Source: Apostichopus japonicus (Eukaryota > Echinodermata > Holothuroidea > Aspidochirotida > Stichopodidae). From it: a stretch of DNA of 64,000 nt. Where the stretch lies: assembly GCF_037975245.1 (NCBI RefSeq), contig NC_092567.1:417501-481500 (forward strand), read 5' to 3'. Under the pieces are notes generated by a model that did no database searches, was not told the DNA's origin, and saw nothing but the letters and a program-made list of their open reading frames with translations. This document shows, piece after piece, positions 1 to 8,880 of this stretch (positions are counted from its first letter, which is position 1; every line of letters begins with the position of its first letter). Made by a program: the position numbers and the translations under genes.

Positions 1-167
1 CGAACAATACTTCACTTCTCAGCATCTCCCTGTTTGAATAATAGACAACTTTCCCTAGAAAAAAAAAAAAAAAAAAAAAAAAAAAGTGTCTATTCTACAA
101 AACTTAAATATTATCCCCCGTAGGACCTCTTGCGAGGTCGAACAGGGGTAAATTCCTTTATTGTATT
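1..167 (+). mobile_element. 3' end of a Jockey-type LINE (subfamily A), fused to the H1 unit 1 leader
   Basis: This is the reverse complement of the 3' end of the full LINE at 4061-8671. It has the same A-rich tract (61-85), the same stem-loop (GACCTC, loop TTGC, GAGGTC at 124-139, inside an outer CCCC/GGGG pair) and a TTTATTGTATTG tail. The element enters from beyond the left edge, so its 5' end and target duplication cannot be seen. It joins H1 sequence at about 168, at the equivalent of position 2177 in unit 2. The normal H1 CCAAT and TATA-like boxes are therefore no longer next to this gene copy. Confidence 0.85.
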
Positions 168-241
168 GTCATAATTATAAAACAAACATACATTTGATAT
201 CGTTCTAACCTGACCCGACAGTAAATAGCAACACGAGAAAG

Positions 242-805
242 ATGTCCGCAGTCGTTGCAAAGAGACCTGCTCAACCAAGCACCCTCGATATGATCGTCAA
301 GGCGATTACAACCAGGCATGAAGCTAGAAGTTCATCCGTAGCCGGCATTAAGTCAACCCTACAAGCAATGGAGTTCGACACAAAGAAGAAGAACACCCTC
401 ATCAACTCGGCACTCAAGAGAGGAGTAGCAACCGGTGTGTTGAAGCAAGTCAAAGGCGTCGGCGCAACGGGAACTTTCAAGATCGACACCAATTCAGCGA
501 AGGCAGCCGAAAAAGCCAAGGCGCAGAAGGAGAAAGAAAGGGCAAAGACAGCTGCCAAGAAACAGAAAGAAAAGGAGAAGAAAGCCGCAGTACGAGAGAA
601 AGCTAAGGCCAAGAAGGCTGCTGCTAAGACAAAGAAACCCTCACCGAAAGCTAAGAAAACCACCAAGCCAAAGAAGAAAACCACCAAGACACCCACCAAG
701 AAAGCCGTAGTCAAGAAAGCCGTAGTCAAGAAAGCCGTGAAACCGAAGAAAACAGTTAAGCCCAAGACGTCCGCCACCAAACCTAAGAAGACAACTAAGA
801 AGTAG
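242..805 (+). CDS. Linker histone H1, array copy 1
   Basis: The gene encodes a 187-residue linker histone, which binds nucleosomes at the DNA entry/exit and compacts chromatin. A short N-tail (1-11) is followed by a winged-helix globular domain (about 12-82, from PSTLDMIVKAI to KGVGATGTFKI, matching the H1 KGTGASGSFKL pattern). A very basic Lys/Ala/Pro tail follows (about 85-187), with KKAVV repeats near 150-165. There is no intron. The ATG lies in the context GAAAGATGTC and is the first Met of the frame. A histone stem-loop follows 28 nt after the stop. This copy differs from the other four by G30S in the loop before SSV, a position normally glycine in H1. Its upstream promoter is displaced by a LINE 3' end at about -75. 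It could be weakly expressed or read from the LINE side. The H1 assignment is secure; which H1 subtype it is, is not. Confidence 0.95.
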   Translation: MSAVVAKRPAQPSTLDMIVKAITTRHEARSSSVAGIKSTLQAMEFDTKKKNTLINSALKRGVATGVLKQVKGVGATGTFKIDTNSAKAAEKAKAQKEKERAKTAAKKQKEKEKKAAVREKAKAKKAAAKTKKPSPKAKKTTKPKKKTTKTPTKKAVVKKAVVKKAVKPKKTVKPKTSATKPKKTTKK

Positions 806-2100
806 CCAGTATCAGACGTGTCTCAAAACCAACGGCTCTTTTAAGGGCCATCCAAATCACTGAAAGGGCTACTCTCGCTACTCCTCAAACATGCTTTTGT
901 CTTTGTCTACTTTATTTCATTATCAAATCCCCCCCCCCCCACCACCTCTCCACCCGAACACCACCACAACACAAGTTCTCAGTCAATAAAATGACGGAGA
1001 CCGGCAACTCAAACAGATTTCATGTTGAAAATGCAAAAGCCGAAAGGGCATCCCGACAATAATCAATTTCGAGAATATGGAAGTATCCCTTCCTTCCATC
1101 GTCTCTCACTCCCAGACGCAAACTAATGAAACAATCAAAACTTAAAATCCGCTGTCCAACACACTTGCGGACACCCGGCCGCACGAAGTTGTTAACCGTG
1201 CATATAGATATAAGGATATTTGTGCTATGTATGGGCTATTAAAACGATTGCCACTAACAATTTGGAAAAGCAAAATCTAACAAACCTGATCTTCGAAAAT
1301 TACGCAACTACTTTTAACTGCAATATGAGTCACTGCGGCGAGCTGGTCCCAATTTTGTCGGAGACACTTTGCACGACGATAGGGTCGGTGCGATAAATGC
1401 GAGGGCAATTCCTAATCGAGTCAGGTCAATTATCAGAAAATCAGTGGTGATCAAGTGATGGGCATCCGTCGAAAAGGTTAACCGTATGGAAAAGTCCACA
1501 TCAGGGTGACTTTTTGTACATGTTTCCAGTTATCACCATTCCTCTGGATGCTTGCATGTTAAAGCTTTCTAAATAAACTACCGATGGTGCAAAACTCGGG
1601 AGGATTGCAGGTGATTACGGCATCTAAGCAATTCGTTGCAGGTATCGTATGGTAGGTACGTAGCCCAAATTCATATAGTATGCAGTAAGCCATAGGTCTG
1701 CAGTCGTTCCATTGCACACAAAATATATCGCAGAAAGCAAGTTTAACGGATGGTTGAACTTCTCCTTAGTCTGATCGCTTATGATGGTGACATCTTGAAT
1801 TAACTCTTGATGCAATTTTCATTTCAATTCATTACACTTAAGTGACTGAAACTGCCAGACAATATATAGACGTGTATGTATTAGTTGCGAATGAAAACTT
1901 TTGACTTCTATTCTTGTCCGAAAATAGAGCACGACAAGCTTCGAATCGGTACTTTGAAAACTATCACACGATTGTTTAGATTGAGCTCCTTTCGCCTATT
2001 CTGGTTTGGTTTTACCAAAGGCAGTGAAAGTATCTAGAATTTTGAATTGAATAAAACAGTTTAAAACAGGTAGTGCTTGTACGTCAGTGTGATTAGGTCC
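806..2100. repeat. H1 array spacer, unit 1
   Basis: This is non-coding spacer of the 2.01-kb H1 unit. It contains the histone 3' signals, a poly-C tract (929-940) whose length varies between units, an AATAAA, and otherwise unremarkable AT-rich DNA. Two short - strand frames (61 and 63 codons) recur in every unit but start with GTG or TTG-type codons, and the first breaks in the diverged copy at 43.3 kb, so I do not call them. I found no core histone gene, 5S rRNA or recognisable snRNA here. Unit boundaries are arbitrary because the array is continuous. Confidence 0.8.
834..849 (+). terminator. Histone mRNA 3' stem-loop, H1 copy 1
   Basis: GGCTCTTTTAAGGGCC followed by A fits the metazoan consensus GGYYYUUHUHARRRCCR at every position (6-bp stem with one G-U pair, 4-nt loop). 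A purine-rich CTGAAAGGG about 10 nt downstream (860-868) is the likely histone downstream element read by U7 snRNP. A canonical AATAAA lies further on at 985-990. Confidence 0.92.
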
Positions 2101-2103
2101 ACG

Positions 2104-2186
2104 ACCAATCAAGACAGAGATCGAGGGTAGTTTCGTTCACGTCCGCCAGGACTAATATATTAAACAAAAAGAATCAGTCATAATTA
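2104..2186 (+). promoter_or_regulatory. H1 core promoter, unit 2
   Basis: A CCAAT box (2105-2109, within GACCAATCAAG) lies 146 bp upstream of the ATG, and a TATA-like TATATTAA (2156-2163) lies 95 bp upstream. The predicted cap site is near 2176-2186 (TCAGTCATAAT). The same arrangement recurs with identical spacing in units 3 to 5. Confidence 0.65.
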
Positions 2187-2250
2187 TAAAACAAACATAC
2201 ATTTGATATCGTTCTAACCTGACCCGACAGTAAATAGCAACACGAGAAAG

Positions 2251-2814
2251 ATGTCCGCAGTCGTTGCAAAGAGACCTGCTCAACCAAGCACCCTCGATAT
2301 GATCGTCAAGGCGATTACAACCAGGCATGAAGCTAGAGGTTCATCCGTAGCCGGCATTAAGTCAACCCTACAAGCAATGGAGTTCGACACAAAGAAGAAG
2401 AACACCCTCATCAACTCGGCACTCAAGAGAGGAGTAGCAACCGGTGTGTTGAAGCAAGTCAAAGGCGTCGGCGCAACGGGAACTTTCAAGATCGACACCA
2501 ATTCAGCGAAGGCAGCCGAAAAAGCCAAGGCGCAGAAGGAGAAAGAAAGGGCAAAGACAGCTGCCAAGAAACAGAAAGAAAAGGAGAAGAAAGCCGCAGT
2601 ACGAGAGAAAGCTAAGGCCAAGAAGGCTGCTGCTAAGACAAAGAAACCCTCACCGAAAGCTAAGAAAACCACCAAGCCAAAGAAGAAAACCACCAAGACA
2701 CCCACCAAGAAAGCCGTAGTCAAGAAAGCCGTAGTCAAGAAAGCCGTGAAACCGAAGAAAACAGTTAAGCCCAAGACGTCCGCCACCAAACCTAAGAAGA
2801 CAACTAAGAAGTAG
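2251..2814 (+). CDS. Linker histone H1, array copy 2
   Basis: This 187-residue H1 is identical to copies 4 and 5 and differs from copy 1 only by G30 in place of S30. It has a complete upstream promoter (CCAAT and TATA-like boxes) and an intact stem-loop. Its downstream spacer was split by the LINE at 4061-8671. The LINE lies more than 1.2 kb past the stop, so the gene itself is not disturbed. Confidence 0.96.
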   Translation: MSAVVAKRPAQPSTLDMIVKAITTRHEARGSSVAGIKSTLQAMEFDTKKKNTLINSALKRGVATGVLKQVKGVGATGTFKIDTNSAKAAEKAKAQKEKERAKTAAKKQKEKEKKAAVREKAKAKKAAAKTKKPSPKAKKTTKPKKKTTKTPTKKAVVKKAVVKKAVKPKKTVKPKTSATKPKKTTKK

Positions 2815-2842
2815 CCAGTATCAGACGTGTCTCAAAACCAAC

Positions 2843-2858
2843 GGCTCTTTTAAGGGCC
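2843..2858 (+). terminator. Histone mRNA 3' stem-loop, H1 copy 2
   Basis: The 16-nt stem-loop is identical to that of copy 1, 28 nt after the stop, with the same purine-rich downstream element and a downstream AATAAA (about 2994-2999). Confidence 0.92.
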
Positions 2859-4060
2859 ATCCAAATCACTGAAAGGGCTACTCTCGCTACTCCTCAAACA
2901 TGCTTTTGTCTTTGTCTACTTTATTTCATTATCAAATCCCCCCCCCCCCACCACCTCTCCACCCGAACACCACCACAACACAAGTTCTCAGTCAATAAAA
3001 TGACGGAGACCGGCAACTCAAACAGATTTCATGTTGAAAATGCAAAAGCCGAAAGGGCATCCCGAAAATAATCAATTTCGAGAATATGGAAGTATCCCTT
3101 CCTTCCATCGTCTCTCACTCCCAGACGCAAACTAATGAAACAATCAAAACTTAAAATCCGCTGTCAAACACACTTGCGGACACCCGGCCGCACGAAGTTG
3201 TTAACCGTGCATATAGATATAAGGATATTTGTGCTATGTATGGGCTATTAAAACGATTGCCACTAACAATTTGGAAAAGGAAAATCTAACAAACCTGATC
3301 TTCGAAAATTACGCAACTACTTTTAACTGCAATATGAGTCACTGCGGCGAGCTGGTCCCAATTTTGTCGGAGACACTTTGCACGACGATAGGGTCGGTGC
3401 GATAAATGCGAGGGCAATTCCTAATCGAGTCAGGTCAATTATCAGAAAATCAGTGGTGATCAAGTGATGGGCATCCGTCGAAAAGGTTAACCGTATGGAA
3501 AAGTCCACATCAGGGTGACTTTTTGTACATGTTTCCAGTTATCACCATTCCTCTGGATGCTTGCATGTTAAAGCTTTCTAAATAAACTACCGATGGTGCA
3601 AAACTCGGGAGGATTGCAGGTGATTACGGCATCTAAGCAATTCGTTGCAGGTATCGTATGGTAGGTACGTAGCCCAAATTCATATAGTATGCAGTAAGCC
3701 ATAGGTCTGCAGTCGTTCCATTGCACACAAAATATATCGCAGAAAGCAAGTTTAACGGATGGTTGAACTTCTCCTTAGTCTGATCGCTTATGATGGTGAC
3801 ATCTTGAATTAACTCTTGATGCAATTTTCATTTCAATTCATTACACTTAAGTGACTGAAACTGCCAGAACAATATATAGACGTGTATGTATTAGTTGCGA
3901 ATGAAAACTTTTGACTTCTATTCTTGTCCGAAAATAGAGCACGACAAGCTTCGAATCGGTACTTTGAAAACTATCACACGATTGTTTAGATTGAGCTCCT
4001 TTCGCCTATTCTGGTTTGGTTTTACCAAAGGCAGTGAAAGTATCTAGAATTTTGAATTGA
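2859..4060. repeat. H1 array spacer, unit 2, left of the LINE
   Basis: Spacer homologous to unit 1, ending at the target duplication TTGAATTGA (4052-4060). The unit resumes at 8672. Removing the LINE and one duplication restores an ATG-to-ATG distance of 2010 bp, the normal repeat length. Confidence 0.85.
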
Positions 4061-4082
4061 ACAACAACAATAAAGGAATTTA

Positions 4083-4115
4083 CCCCTGTTCGACCTCGCA
4101 AGAGGTCCTACGGGG
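4083..4115 (-). other. LINE 3' UTR stem-loop
   Basis: GACCTC (4092-4097), a 4-nt loop and GAGGTC (4102-4107) form a perfect 6-bp stem, enclosed by an outer CCCC/GGGG pair. The same structure occurs at 115-147, 15301-15330 and 49693-49723, and in decayed form at 44729-44761. It is a candidate recognition structure for the LINE reverse transcriptase, as known for stringent-type LINEs. Confidence 0.65.
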
Positions 4116-4464
4116 GATAATATTTAAGTTTTGTAGAATAGACACTTTTTTTTTTTTTTTTCTAGGGAAAGTTGTCTATTATTCAAACAGGGAGATGCTG
4201 AGAAGTGAAGTATTGTTCGATTAACATTGTTAAGAAGCCATAAGTACACAGGAGGTCGGAGCTGAGGAGCCGATTAGGTATGGATCACTAAGGGGGGAGG
4301 AATTTCTATTTAAATGGGATAAAGAAGACAGAGCGGATTCTATTGTTTTGGTCGGAAGTGGTTGCTACTTATTGGGACTAATGGAGTTGTACTTAGAGTA
4401 TAAGTACACCTGGAGTTTGTGGTTAGACCCACTTAGGAAATGGACTTTCTAAAGGGGAGAGGCT

Positions 4465-7242
4465 TTAGGTAAGAAGTTTGAATACAGAGAGGTGGTGGTT
4501 TTTACGGAAGTAAGTTAACGCTACATTATGTTTTAATAGAAGTTTATTGATCAATGGATCATTCTCTAGGTTGTTTTTGTATAGTTTGGTATTAAATTCT
4601 AAGAGTAGGGTGAATAAGGATTTTGTATTTCCTGCGAGGAGAACGTGAGAGGTAGCTATATAAGAAGGGATTTTTAGGGCAAGTCGGTAAGCTGTAGCGT
4701 GGATTCTACTTAGGATTTGTTTATTGGAGTCTGAGATGGTAAGCAGAGAGATGCTTCCGTAACTGAGAATTGGTTTTATTTTGGAGTTGTAGATTTGGAT
4801 AGTGGTTTTCGCAGGGAAATTATACTTATGTGAGAGGATTTGGATGTATTTAAGGTGGGACCAGCAGCGGCCTGCGGTTCTAGTACAGTGTAGGTTAAAG
4901 GATAGTTTATTATCAAAAGTGATACCAAGGAAGGTTGCATTGGGAGAGGCAGTGATTGGGGAGTTGAACAGGTTAATTTTGGAAATATAGTTACGAAGTT
5001 TTGAGTTTTTAAAGGAGAAATTGACTAAGTTAGATTTTGAGGGGTTTATTTTTATTCTCCACATTGAGCACCAGTTTTCGAGATGTGTAATTGCTTTTTT
5101 GAGATTAAGTTCCGTTATATGAATATTTTTACTGGTGCTCCAGATGGCTATATCGTCAGCGTACTGACTATAGTTGCAGTTTGAGAGAGGGGGGATGTTT
5201 AGATCATTTACAAACAGGGTGTAGAGGAGGGGACTGAGAACAGCGCCCTGAGGGGTGCCTGCACGAAGTGGAATGGGGTTAGAATGATGGTTTTTGTAGT
5301 AAATTTTTGTGTTGCGATCATTAAGGAAAGAGGAAAGGAGTCTGGTGTAATTGGGGGGAAGATTATAGTTTAGTAGCTTAATTCTTATGCCGTTGTGCCA
5401 GGTTTTGTCAAATGCTTTTTCGGCATCAAGGAAGAGGGCAGTGGTATATTGTTTTTTAATGAATCCGATTCGGATTTCTTCGGAAAGACGAAAAGTTTGA
5501 TTTAAGGTAGATTTGTGTGTACGGAAACCTGATTGAGATGGGGAGAAATAATCATTTAGTTCTAAGTGAGTTCTAGTGCGGTTATCTATTATTCTTTCAA
5601 AAATTTTGCCAAGGGCTGGGAGGAGGCTAATTGGGCGGTAGTTTTGTATTTTGGTGCGGTCTTTATTTGGTTTAGGTATTAGAATCATTTTTGCGTATTT
5701 CCACGGGGTTGGGAAATAGCCCAGTCTAAGTAAATCGTTAAAAAGAGGGATAATATAAGAGTTGATGAAAATTGGTGGGGATTTTTTAAGCATTAAGTAA
5801 TTAATATTGTCAAGACCAGGGGAGGAGGTATTTTTGCATTTTTTTGTGGCGCTATACCAATCGTTTAAGTCTATTTTTTTTAGTAGAGGGATGTTATCGT
5901 TGAGATATCCTGAGGAGTTGGGGGTAAAGCTGATTGCATTTCTGCTAATTGTTTGGTCTATTTCTTGTTTGAAATTGTTATCGTAAGGGGGGCCATCAAA
6001 GATATTAAAAATATTTTTAAAGTGTGATTCAATTAGCTTAATTTGATCTTGTGTATTTGTGATCAGGTTACCTGCATCATCTTTAATGCCTTGGTCTGAA
6101 TTACCAGTGTTTGGGGTTAGAATGGGATTTATGATGTTTTTTAAGTTTTTCCAGAAGTGTTTTGGGTTTTTGTCATTTATGATCGAATCGCATTTGTTTT
6201 GGACTCGTTTTTGGTCGTCCGCCAAAATTTGTCTATTTATTTGTTTTTTAAGTTGGTTAATTTGGGTTTTTAGAGTTGGATCTCGAGAGATCATATAGGT
6301 TCTGCGAAGACGGCGTCTGAGTTTAATTAGTGTAAGAATATTCCTATTTAGTTTTCGATTTTTGTTTTGTTTTGTTTTTAACGGACAATGTTTTTTGAAG
6401 ATATTGAAGATATGTTGGGCAATGCTGTCACAGTAGTTGTCAATATAATTTAGATCGTTGTTGTGGTTTTTGTAAATGGGGATAGTGTTATATGTTACAA
6501 GTTCCTCTTTAAATGTTGTCCAGTTTGTTTTATTGTAGTTATATGTTAAATCGTTATTTTGAATGCGATTTAGGTTTAAGTCTAGCTCAAAGAGGAGTGG
6601 AAGATGGTCACTAATTAGGTTATCTTCTAGGATTTGAGTTGAATGAGTTTTAGTTGCGAGGTGGTTTGAGGTTATGGCGTAGTCCAGTAGTTCAGTATTA
6701 TTGTTTATTGGGTTTATCCTAGTTTTGGTATTTTGGTTTATTATAGTTAAGTTGTGTTTATCACACAATTCTAAGAGGGATATGCCCTTTTCAGTTATTT
6801 TGGAGCTGCCAAAAATGATGTGGTGGGCGTTTAGATCTCCTAGTAGAATTGTGTTTTTGTTAGAGCATTTTTTTATTATATCAGTTGATATGGACTCTCT
6901 TGGGGGACTATAGTAGCTAATAATGTGGAGAGGCTTATTATCTCTTTCGAGTACGATTTCAATTATTTGATTATTTGTTTGAGTTGGGTTGGAGAGGAGA
7001 GTGGCATTGAGATTAGTTTTTACAGCTATAAGTACTCCTCCTCTAGAGCGGGAGATATCATTTCTAAAAATTTGGTAACCTGGGATGTTCAGGTGGGATT
7101 TTGGGTTTAGTTTAGTTTCATTTAGCGAAATGACATCAGGGGAGTGGTTGGTAATTAAACTTAGTAGGAGACTCAGTTTTGGAAGGATACTGTTTATGTT
7201 TAGGTGGAGGAACTTAATCGAAGGTGGGAGGTTGTTTGTCAT
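4465..7242 (-). CDS. LINE ORF2: APE endonuclease and reverse transcriptase
   Basis: This 925-residue protein would nick target DNA and prime reverse transcription of the element RNA. The N-terminal APE-type endonuclease carries N17 (LNINSI), E42 (LNETKL), Y110 with SPP, D136 and N138 (LLGDLNAHH), D187, and D212-H213 (SDHLPL). The reverse transcriptase has FLDAEKAFD (catalytic D606), GTPQGAVLSP and the YADD box (Y694 to D697). The frame continues to a stop without an RNase H domain. The ATG overlaps the ORF1 stop as ATGA (7242-7239). No frameshift or internal stop is present, so this may be an active enzyme. Length and layout match Jockey-like ORF2 proteins. Confidence 0.95.
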   Translation of the reverse strand: MTNNLPPSIKFLHLNINSILPKLSLLLSLITNHSPDVISLNETKLNPKSHLNIPGYQIFRNDISRSRGGVLIAVKTNLNATLLSNPTQTNNQIIEIVLERDNKPLHIISYYSPPRESISTDIIKKCSNKNTILLGDLNAHHIIFGSSKITEKGISLLELCDKHNLTIINQNTKTRINPINNNTELLDYAITSNHLATKTHSTQILEDNLISDHLPLLFELDLNLNRIQNNDLTYNYNKTNWTTFKEELVTYNTIPIYKNHNNDLNYIDNYCDSIAQHIFNIFKKHCPLKTKQNKNRKLNRNILTLIKLRRRLRRTYMISRDPTLKTQINQLKKQINRQILADDQKRVQNKCDSIINDKNPKHFWKNLKNIINPILTPNTGNSDQGIKDDAGNLITNTQDQIKLIESHFKNIFNIFDGPPYDNNFKQEIDQTISRNAISFTPNSSGYLNDNIPLLKKIDLNDWYSATKKCKNTSSPGLDNINYLMLKKSPPIFINSYIIPLFNDLLRLGYFPTPWKYAKMILIPKPNKDRTKIQNYRPISLLPALGKIFERIIDNRTRTHLELNDYFSPSQSGFRTHKSTLNQTFRLSEEIRIGFIKKQYTTALFLDAEKAFDKTWHNGIRIKLLNYNLPPNYTRLLSSFLNDRNTKIYYKNHHSNPIPLRAGTPQGAVLSPLLYTLFVNDLNIPPLSNCNYSQYADDIAIWSTSKNIHITELNLKKAITHLENWCSMWRIKINPSKSNLVNFSFKNSKLRNYISKINLFNSPITASPNATFLGITFDNKLSFNLHCTRTAGRCWSHLKYIQILSHKYNFPAKTTIQIYNSKIKPILSYGSISLLTISDSNKQILSRIHATAYRLALKIPSYIATSHVLLAGNTKSLFTLLLEFNTKLYKNNLENDPLINKLLLKHNVALTYFRKNHHLSVFKLLT

Positions 7243-8390
7243 TTTGGTGATTGAGGAGGGCTGAATATTGAAGGTTGATGGAGACGTTCCATAATTAAAG
7301 TTTTCGGGATATTTAAGTTGAGGTGTTTTAATGCTAGAACGGTGGAGTAGCTAGCAAGGTCTTCAGGTTTAATGCTGATGTTGGCTTTTTGAAAGGTATA
7401 TTGAACTAATTCAATTACAAATGTAGTGATATTAAGTTTTTCTTCGGTTGCGATTTTGTTTGTAATTTCGATTTTAGGGGCAGCTTTTGTGACATTTGCG
7501 TAAGTTCTCTGAACTTGTTGTTTGTTAATTGCTTCTGTTTTGGCTTCTTTAAATTTGGGGCAGCCTTTGTAAAGGGCGGCATGACTCCCTGAACAGTTTG
7601 CGCATTTCGTATTTTCTTTTTGTTCTGGGCATTCTTTGACCCGGTGGTTTTCGCCACATCTTAGGCATCTGGTTTAATTTTTGCAGGTGTGATGGGTGTG
7701 CCCAAAGAGCTGGCATTTGAAGCATTGGGTTACTTGGGGGGGTTCGTTATATTCTTCAGTTTTGTGTTTGGAATATCCTAGGTAAAAGCCTTGTTTGATC
7801 AGTGTTTGTTGCTGTTCTTTATCTTCGAAAGTTATTTTTACCTTCCAGGTAGGGTTGTTTGTTGCTCGACTGATTAATCTTTTTGTTTGGGTTGGTGAGT
7901 ATTCTTGTTCTTTTAGTTCCTCTTCGATATCTTTAATTTGGATTTCGGGGTTTATACCGCAGGCAACTACTGAGAAATTTCTTGATCTTGTTTTTTGGGG
8001 GATTCTAGGTTTGGGGTTGCCTAATTTAGTATTTTGTGTCCATGGTTGAAGGAGAATATTTGCCGATTTAGGGTCATGGGGGGTAATTAGTATGTCGTTA
8101 CTGCGGAGACGGTTTATGTTTAGTATCATGGCGTTTGGTTTCTCTTCGTTGATTAGTTTAGCTAGGGTTATAGGGTTATTTGATATTTCTGGGAGGATAC
8201 CTGAGACGATGATTGATTGGGCGGATTTTTTTGGGGCTGTCTTGGAGTTTGGGGATGGGTTTGCCTCAACGGAATTAGGGCGTTGTCTTTTCCTACTGTT
8301 TTGAACTGGGATCCAGTCATTTATATCAAAGTCAAGAAGGTTAAGGTTGTCATCGAGGGGGTCAGTTAAAGTTGGGTTAGGGGTTGCCAT
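7239..8390 (-). pseudogene. LINE ORF1 (gag-like, CCHC zinc knuckles) with one nonsense codon
   Basis: The frame of 384 codons runs from ATG at 8390 to a TGA at 7241-7239. It encodes a nucleic-acid-binding gag-like protein that coats the LINE RNA. The ATG (MATPNP) is chosen because the homologous ATG is kept at 45002; the longer open frame upstream starts only with GTG. The first CCHC knuckle (CFKCQLFGHTHHTC) is just before an in-frame TAA at 7676-7674 (codon 239). Two further knuckle-like motifs (CLRCGENH... and CANCSGSH...) follow in the same frame. The other copy at 46.3 kb has a sense codon (GAA) at this place, so the TAA is a point change in this insertion. Apart from it the frame is open to the end. 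Confidence 0.85.
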
Positions 8391-8671
8391 AATGGCAAAA
8401 CAGCCCCTCCCTTTTGGATCTAAATGGCTTCTTGTACAATGAAAAATCGAGCAAAACTTCACTTACCAGAGAAAATTTGTCTCCAGCCTAAGGCGGCGGA
8501 CGGAAAAAATAAAAAACTCCTTACGATGAGGCACTTATGGATTGAGATTGGCTTCGTAGCACAGTAATGGTAGCAAAGGACGCGTATTGGAGAAAGTGGC
8601 GGGTAAGTCCGGAGTGGAGGCTCACGGGACGGTGTATAATACTGCTGACGTGAACGTAACCATGACAACAA

Positions 8672-8880
8672 TTGAATTGAATAAAACAGTTTAAAACAGG
8701 TAGTGCTTGTACGTCAGTGTGATTAGGTCCACGACCAATCAAGACAGAGATCGAGGGTAGTTTCGTTCACGTCCGCCAGGACTAATATATTAAACAAAAA
8801 GAATCAGTCATAATTACAAAACAAACATACATTTGATATCGTTCTAACCTGACCCGACAGTAAATAGCAACACGAGAAAG
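8672..8880 (+). promoter_or_regulatory. H1 spacer end and core promoter, unit 3
   Basis: Spacer resumes after the LINE with the second TTGAATTGA. A CCAAT box (8735-8739) and TATA-like TATATTAA (8786-8793) keep the -146/-95 spacing to the ATG. The LINE 5' end is about 64 bp upstream of the CCAAT box, so any distal element beyond that is now 4.6 kb away. Confidence 0.65.

Larger units (their letters stand above)
4061..8671 (-). mobile_element. Full-length Jockey-type non-LTR retrotransposon (LINE subfamily A)
   Basis: The 4611-bp element is flanked by the 9-bp duplication TTGAATTGA (4052-4060 and 8672-8680). On the - strand it runs: 5' UTR (8671-8391), gag-like ORF1 (8390-7239, one nonsense codon), APE endonuclease plus reverse transcriptase ORF2 (7242-4465), and a 404-nt 3' UTR with an internal A tract and a stem-loop (4083-4115). 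It ends in a short TTG-type tail rather than poly-A. The size, CCHC gag, ORF2 length (925 aa) and lack of an RNase H domain resemble the Jockey/CR1 group. The exact clade is an inference. The intact ORF2 and clean duplications point to recent insertion. Confidence 0.93.

Noticed and set aside
271-780. 169-codon antisense frame opposite each H1 gene (also at 2280, 8910, 10925, 12935)
   Set aside because: It mirrors the Lys-rich H1 codons (AAG/AAA read as Phe/Leu) and has no independent motif. It is conserved only because the sense gene is.
1314-1815. 61- and 63-codon - strand frames repeated in every H1 spacer
   Set aside because: They begin with GTG or TTG-type starts, recur only because the units are homogenised, and the first is frameshifted in the diverged orphon at 43.3 kb. 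No sign of coding constraint.
806-2240. 5S rRNA, spliceosomal snRNA or U7 snRNA in the H1 spacer
   Set aside because: I looked for 5S internal promoter sequence, snRNA landmarks and a U7-type anti-HDE next to an Sm site. Only a small TTTGGT/ACCAAA hairpin near 2015-2030 was found.
7415-7657. 80-codon frame on the - strand between the two LINE ORFs
   Set aside because: It lies in a different frame from the gag zinc knuckles. The knuckle frame continues through the same DNA to the ATGA overlap, so this is a shadow.
8391-8462. Upstream extension of LINE ORF1 by 24 codons
   Set aside because: It depends on a GTG start. The conserved ATG at 8390 (and 45002 in the second copy) is the better start.
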